From positions 1 to 7,164 of the forward strand of contig JAFUJG010000302.1 of the NCBI GenBank assembly GCA_017468215.1: DNA of 7,164 nucleotides, given 5' to 3'. A program made the translations under genes and the position numbers. Below, in pieces: positions 6,477 through 7,164 of the stretch. The notes beneath the pieces were generated by a model, which was not told the DNA's origin, did not search any database, and saw nothing but the letters and a program-made list of their open reading frames with translations. The stretch is from Clostridia bacterium. Lineage in GTDB: Bacteria > Bacillota > Clostridia > UMGS1883. Numbering within the stretch: the stretch's first letter is position 1; each line of letters starts with the position of its first letter.

Positions 6477-7079
6477 ATGAAAATTTCAATAAAAATGGAA
6501 AAGGACACTTTGGTGTTAAAGCTTGATAGCGAAAGAAGCTTTTTTGAGCAAAAGGCAGAAATAGAAAAGTATCTTATGAGCATGAAAAGCTTTCTTGCAA
6601 ACGGTGATGTTAAATTTGCCTACGACGGAGCGGATTTAAGCTTTGACGAGGAGCTTGAGCTGTGTCGCATTGCTGACGAGGCTTTTTGCAAAGAGGTTAA
6701 CTTTTGCCATCAAAAGAGACCGCCCCACGAAATTCTCAGGCATGTAATGAGCAACAACGAGCGTATTGTAAGGCGTTTCATAGGCACAGTCAAAGAAGGC
6801 GAAAGTATACAGTCAAACGGAGATTTGATAATAATCGGAGATGTAAATCCCACGGCACAGCTTAATGCCGCAGGTGATATATACGTAATCGGTAACCTGC
6901 GAGGCGTTGCACATGCAGGCTGCCAGGGTGACCTTAATTCGGTTGTATATGCCATGAAGATGAATCCTATCATGGTAAAAATAGGTGAGCTTATAGGGTT
7001 TAATCCTCAGATGTCACAGAGCAATGCAAATGGCATGGCAATGGTGGAAAACGGCGAAATTAAGGTTAAATTAGTTTAA
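6477..7079 (+). CDS. minC: Septum-site determining protein MinC
   Basis: A 200-residue inhibitor of FtsZ ring assembly, which MinD brings to the membrane so that division is blocked away from mid-cell. The N-terminal FtsZ-acting domain (about 1-95) is poorly conserved, as usual. The C-terminal beta-helix (about 100-172) is clear: NGDLIIIGDVNPTAQLNAAG, then GDIYVIGNLRGVAHAGCQGD, then MNPIMVKIGE, which are MinC hallmarks. The motif that normally reads RSGQ at the start of this domain, known to contact MinD in E. coli, reads KEGE here (106-109). After the beta-helix comes a short Asn/Met-rich tail (about 175-200). minD follows after 20 bases, confirming the pairing. The window shows no minE, and whether DivIVA/MinJ or MinE sets the pattern cannot be told. 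Confidence 0.93.
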   Translation: MKISIKMEKDTLVLKLDSERSFFEQKAEIEKYLMSMKSFLANGDVKFAYDGADLSFDEELELCRIADEAFCKEVNFCHQKRPPHEILRHVMSNNERIVRRFIGTVKEGESIQSNGDLIIIGDVNPTAQLNAAGDIYVIGNLRGVAHAGCQGDLNSVVYAMKMNPIMVKIGELIGFNPQMSQSNANGMAMVENGEIKVKLV

Positions 7080-7085
7080 CACTGC

Positions 7086-7092
7086 AAAGGAG
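7086..7092 (+). promoter_or_regulatory. Ribosome binding site for minD
   Basis: AAAGGAG lies 7 bases before ATG 7100 and fixes the start of the truncated minD. Confidence 0.85.
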
Positions 7093-7099
7093 AAACTGT

Positions 7100-7164
7100 A
7101 TGGGAGAGGCAATTGTTGTAACCAGCGGTAAAGGCGGAGTTGGCAAGTCAACTCTCAGTGCAAA
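7100..7164 (+). CDS. minD: Septum-site determining ATPase MinD, N-terminal fragment (cut by window edge)
   Basis: Only 21 codons are inside the window. They read MGEAIVVTSGKGGVGKSTLS, which carries the deviant Walker A motif KGGVGKS/T of the MinD/ParA ATPases directly after a short beta-strand, as in MinD. MinD dimerises on the membrane with ATP and recruits MinC. The sequence alone could fit a ParA or Mrp relative, but the position right after minC makes MinD by far the best call. The rest, including the C-terminal membrane helix, lies outside the window. Confidence 0.9.
   Translation, partial: MGEAIVVTSGKGGVGKSTLSA

Noticed and set aside
1..7164. A new defence, mobile or biosynthetic system
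   Set aside because: Every sizeable coding region matches a known housekeeping family with even composition and intact operon structure; there are no long repeats, integrase, transposase or unexplained gene.

Overview
The window reads as a chromosomal segment of a low-GC Gram-positive bacterium of the class Clostridia. Three things point there: strong AAAGGAGG-type ribosome binding sites, frequent GTG starts, and closest resemblance of the Maf, MreB/C/D, PBP2 and Min proteins to the Bacillus/Clostridium versions. Nothing looks mobile or recently transferred: I see no insertion sequence, CRISPR array, tRNA or rRNA. The assignment to Clostridia is inference from recalled family sequences, not from a search.

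Left part (1-1362): two quality-control proteases are transcribed away from each other. The leftward gene is the start of lon (ATP-dependent cytosolic protease; only 47 codons are inside the window). The rightward gene is a complete htrA (membrane-anchored serine protease with one PDZ domain). The 134-bp gap between them holds a near-consensus leftward promoter for lon. An interleaved, weaker rightward -10 box forms an inverted repeat with the lon -10 box.

Right part (1388 to the end): one tightly packed cell-shape and division operon, maf-mreB-mreC-mreD-mrdA-minC-minD, follows a strong promoter with an extended -10 at 1388-1416. Maf is a nucleotide pyrophosphatase of the B. subtilis Maf type. 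MreB, MreC and MreD make up the scaffold of the elongation machinery, and MrdA (PBP2) is its transpeptidase. MinC and MinD (MinD cut by the window edge) stop division septa forming away from mid-cell. Gaps are 0-27 bp, with one 11-bp overlap (mreD/mrdA), so co-transcription is very likely. The layout matches the classical B. subtilis maf-radC-mreBCD-minCD cluster, except that radC is absent and mrdA sits between mreD and minC.

I found no new biological system; this is mostly core genome. The most notable point is that the MreB-family protein lacks both residues known to drive ATP hydrolysis in bacterial MreB (the Glu is Cys, the Thr is Val). Smaller points are an altered RSGQ-type MinD-contact motif in MinC, a small hairpin where mreC should have its ribosome binding site, and the symmetrical lon/htrA promoter region.
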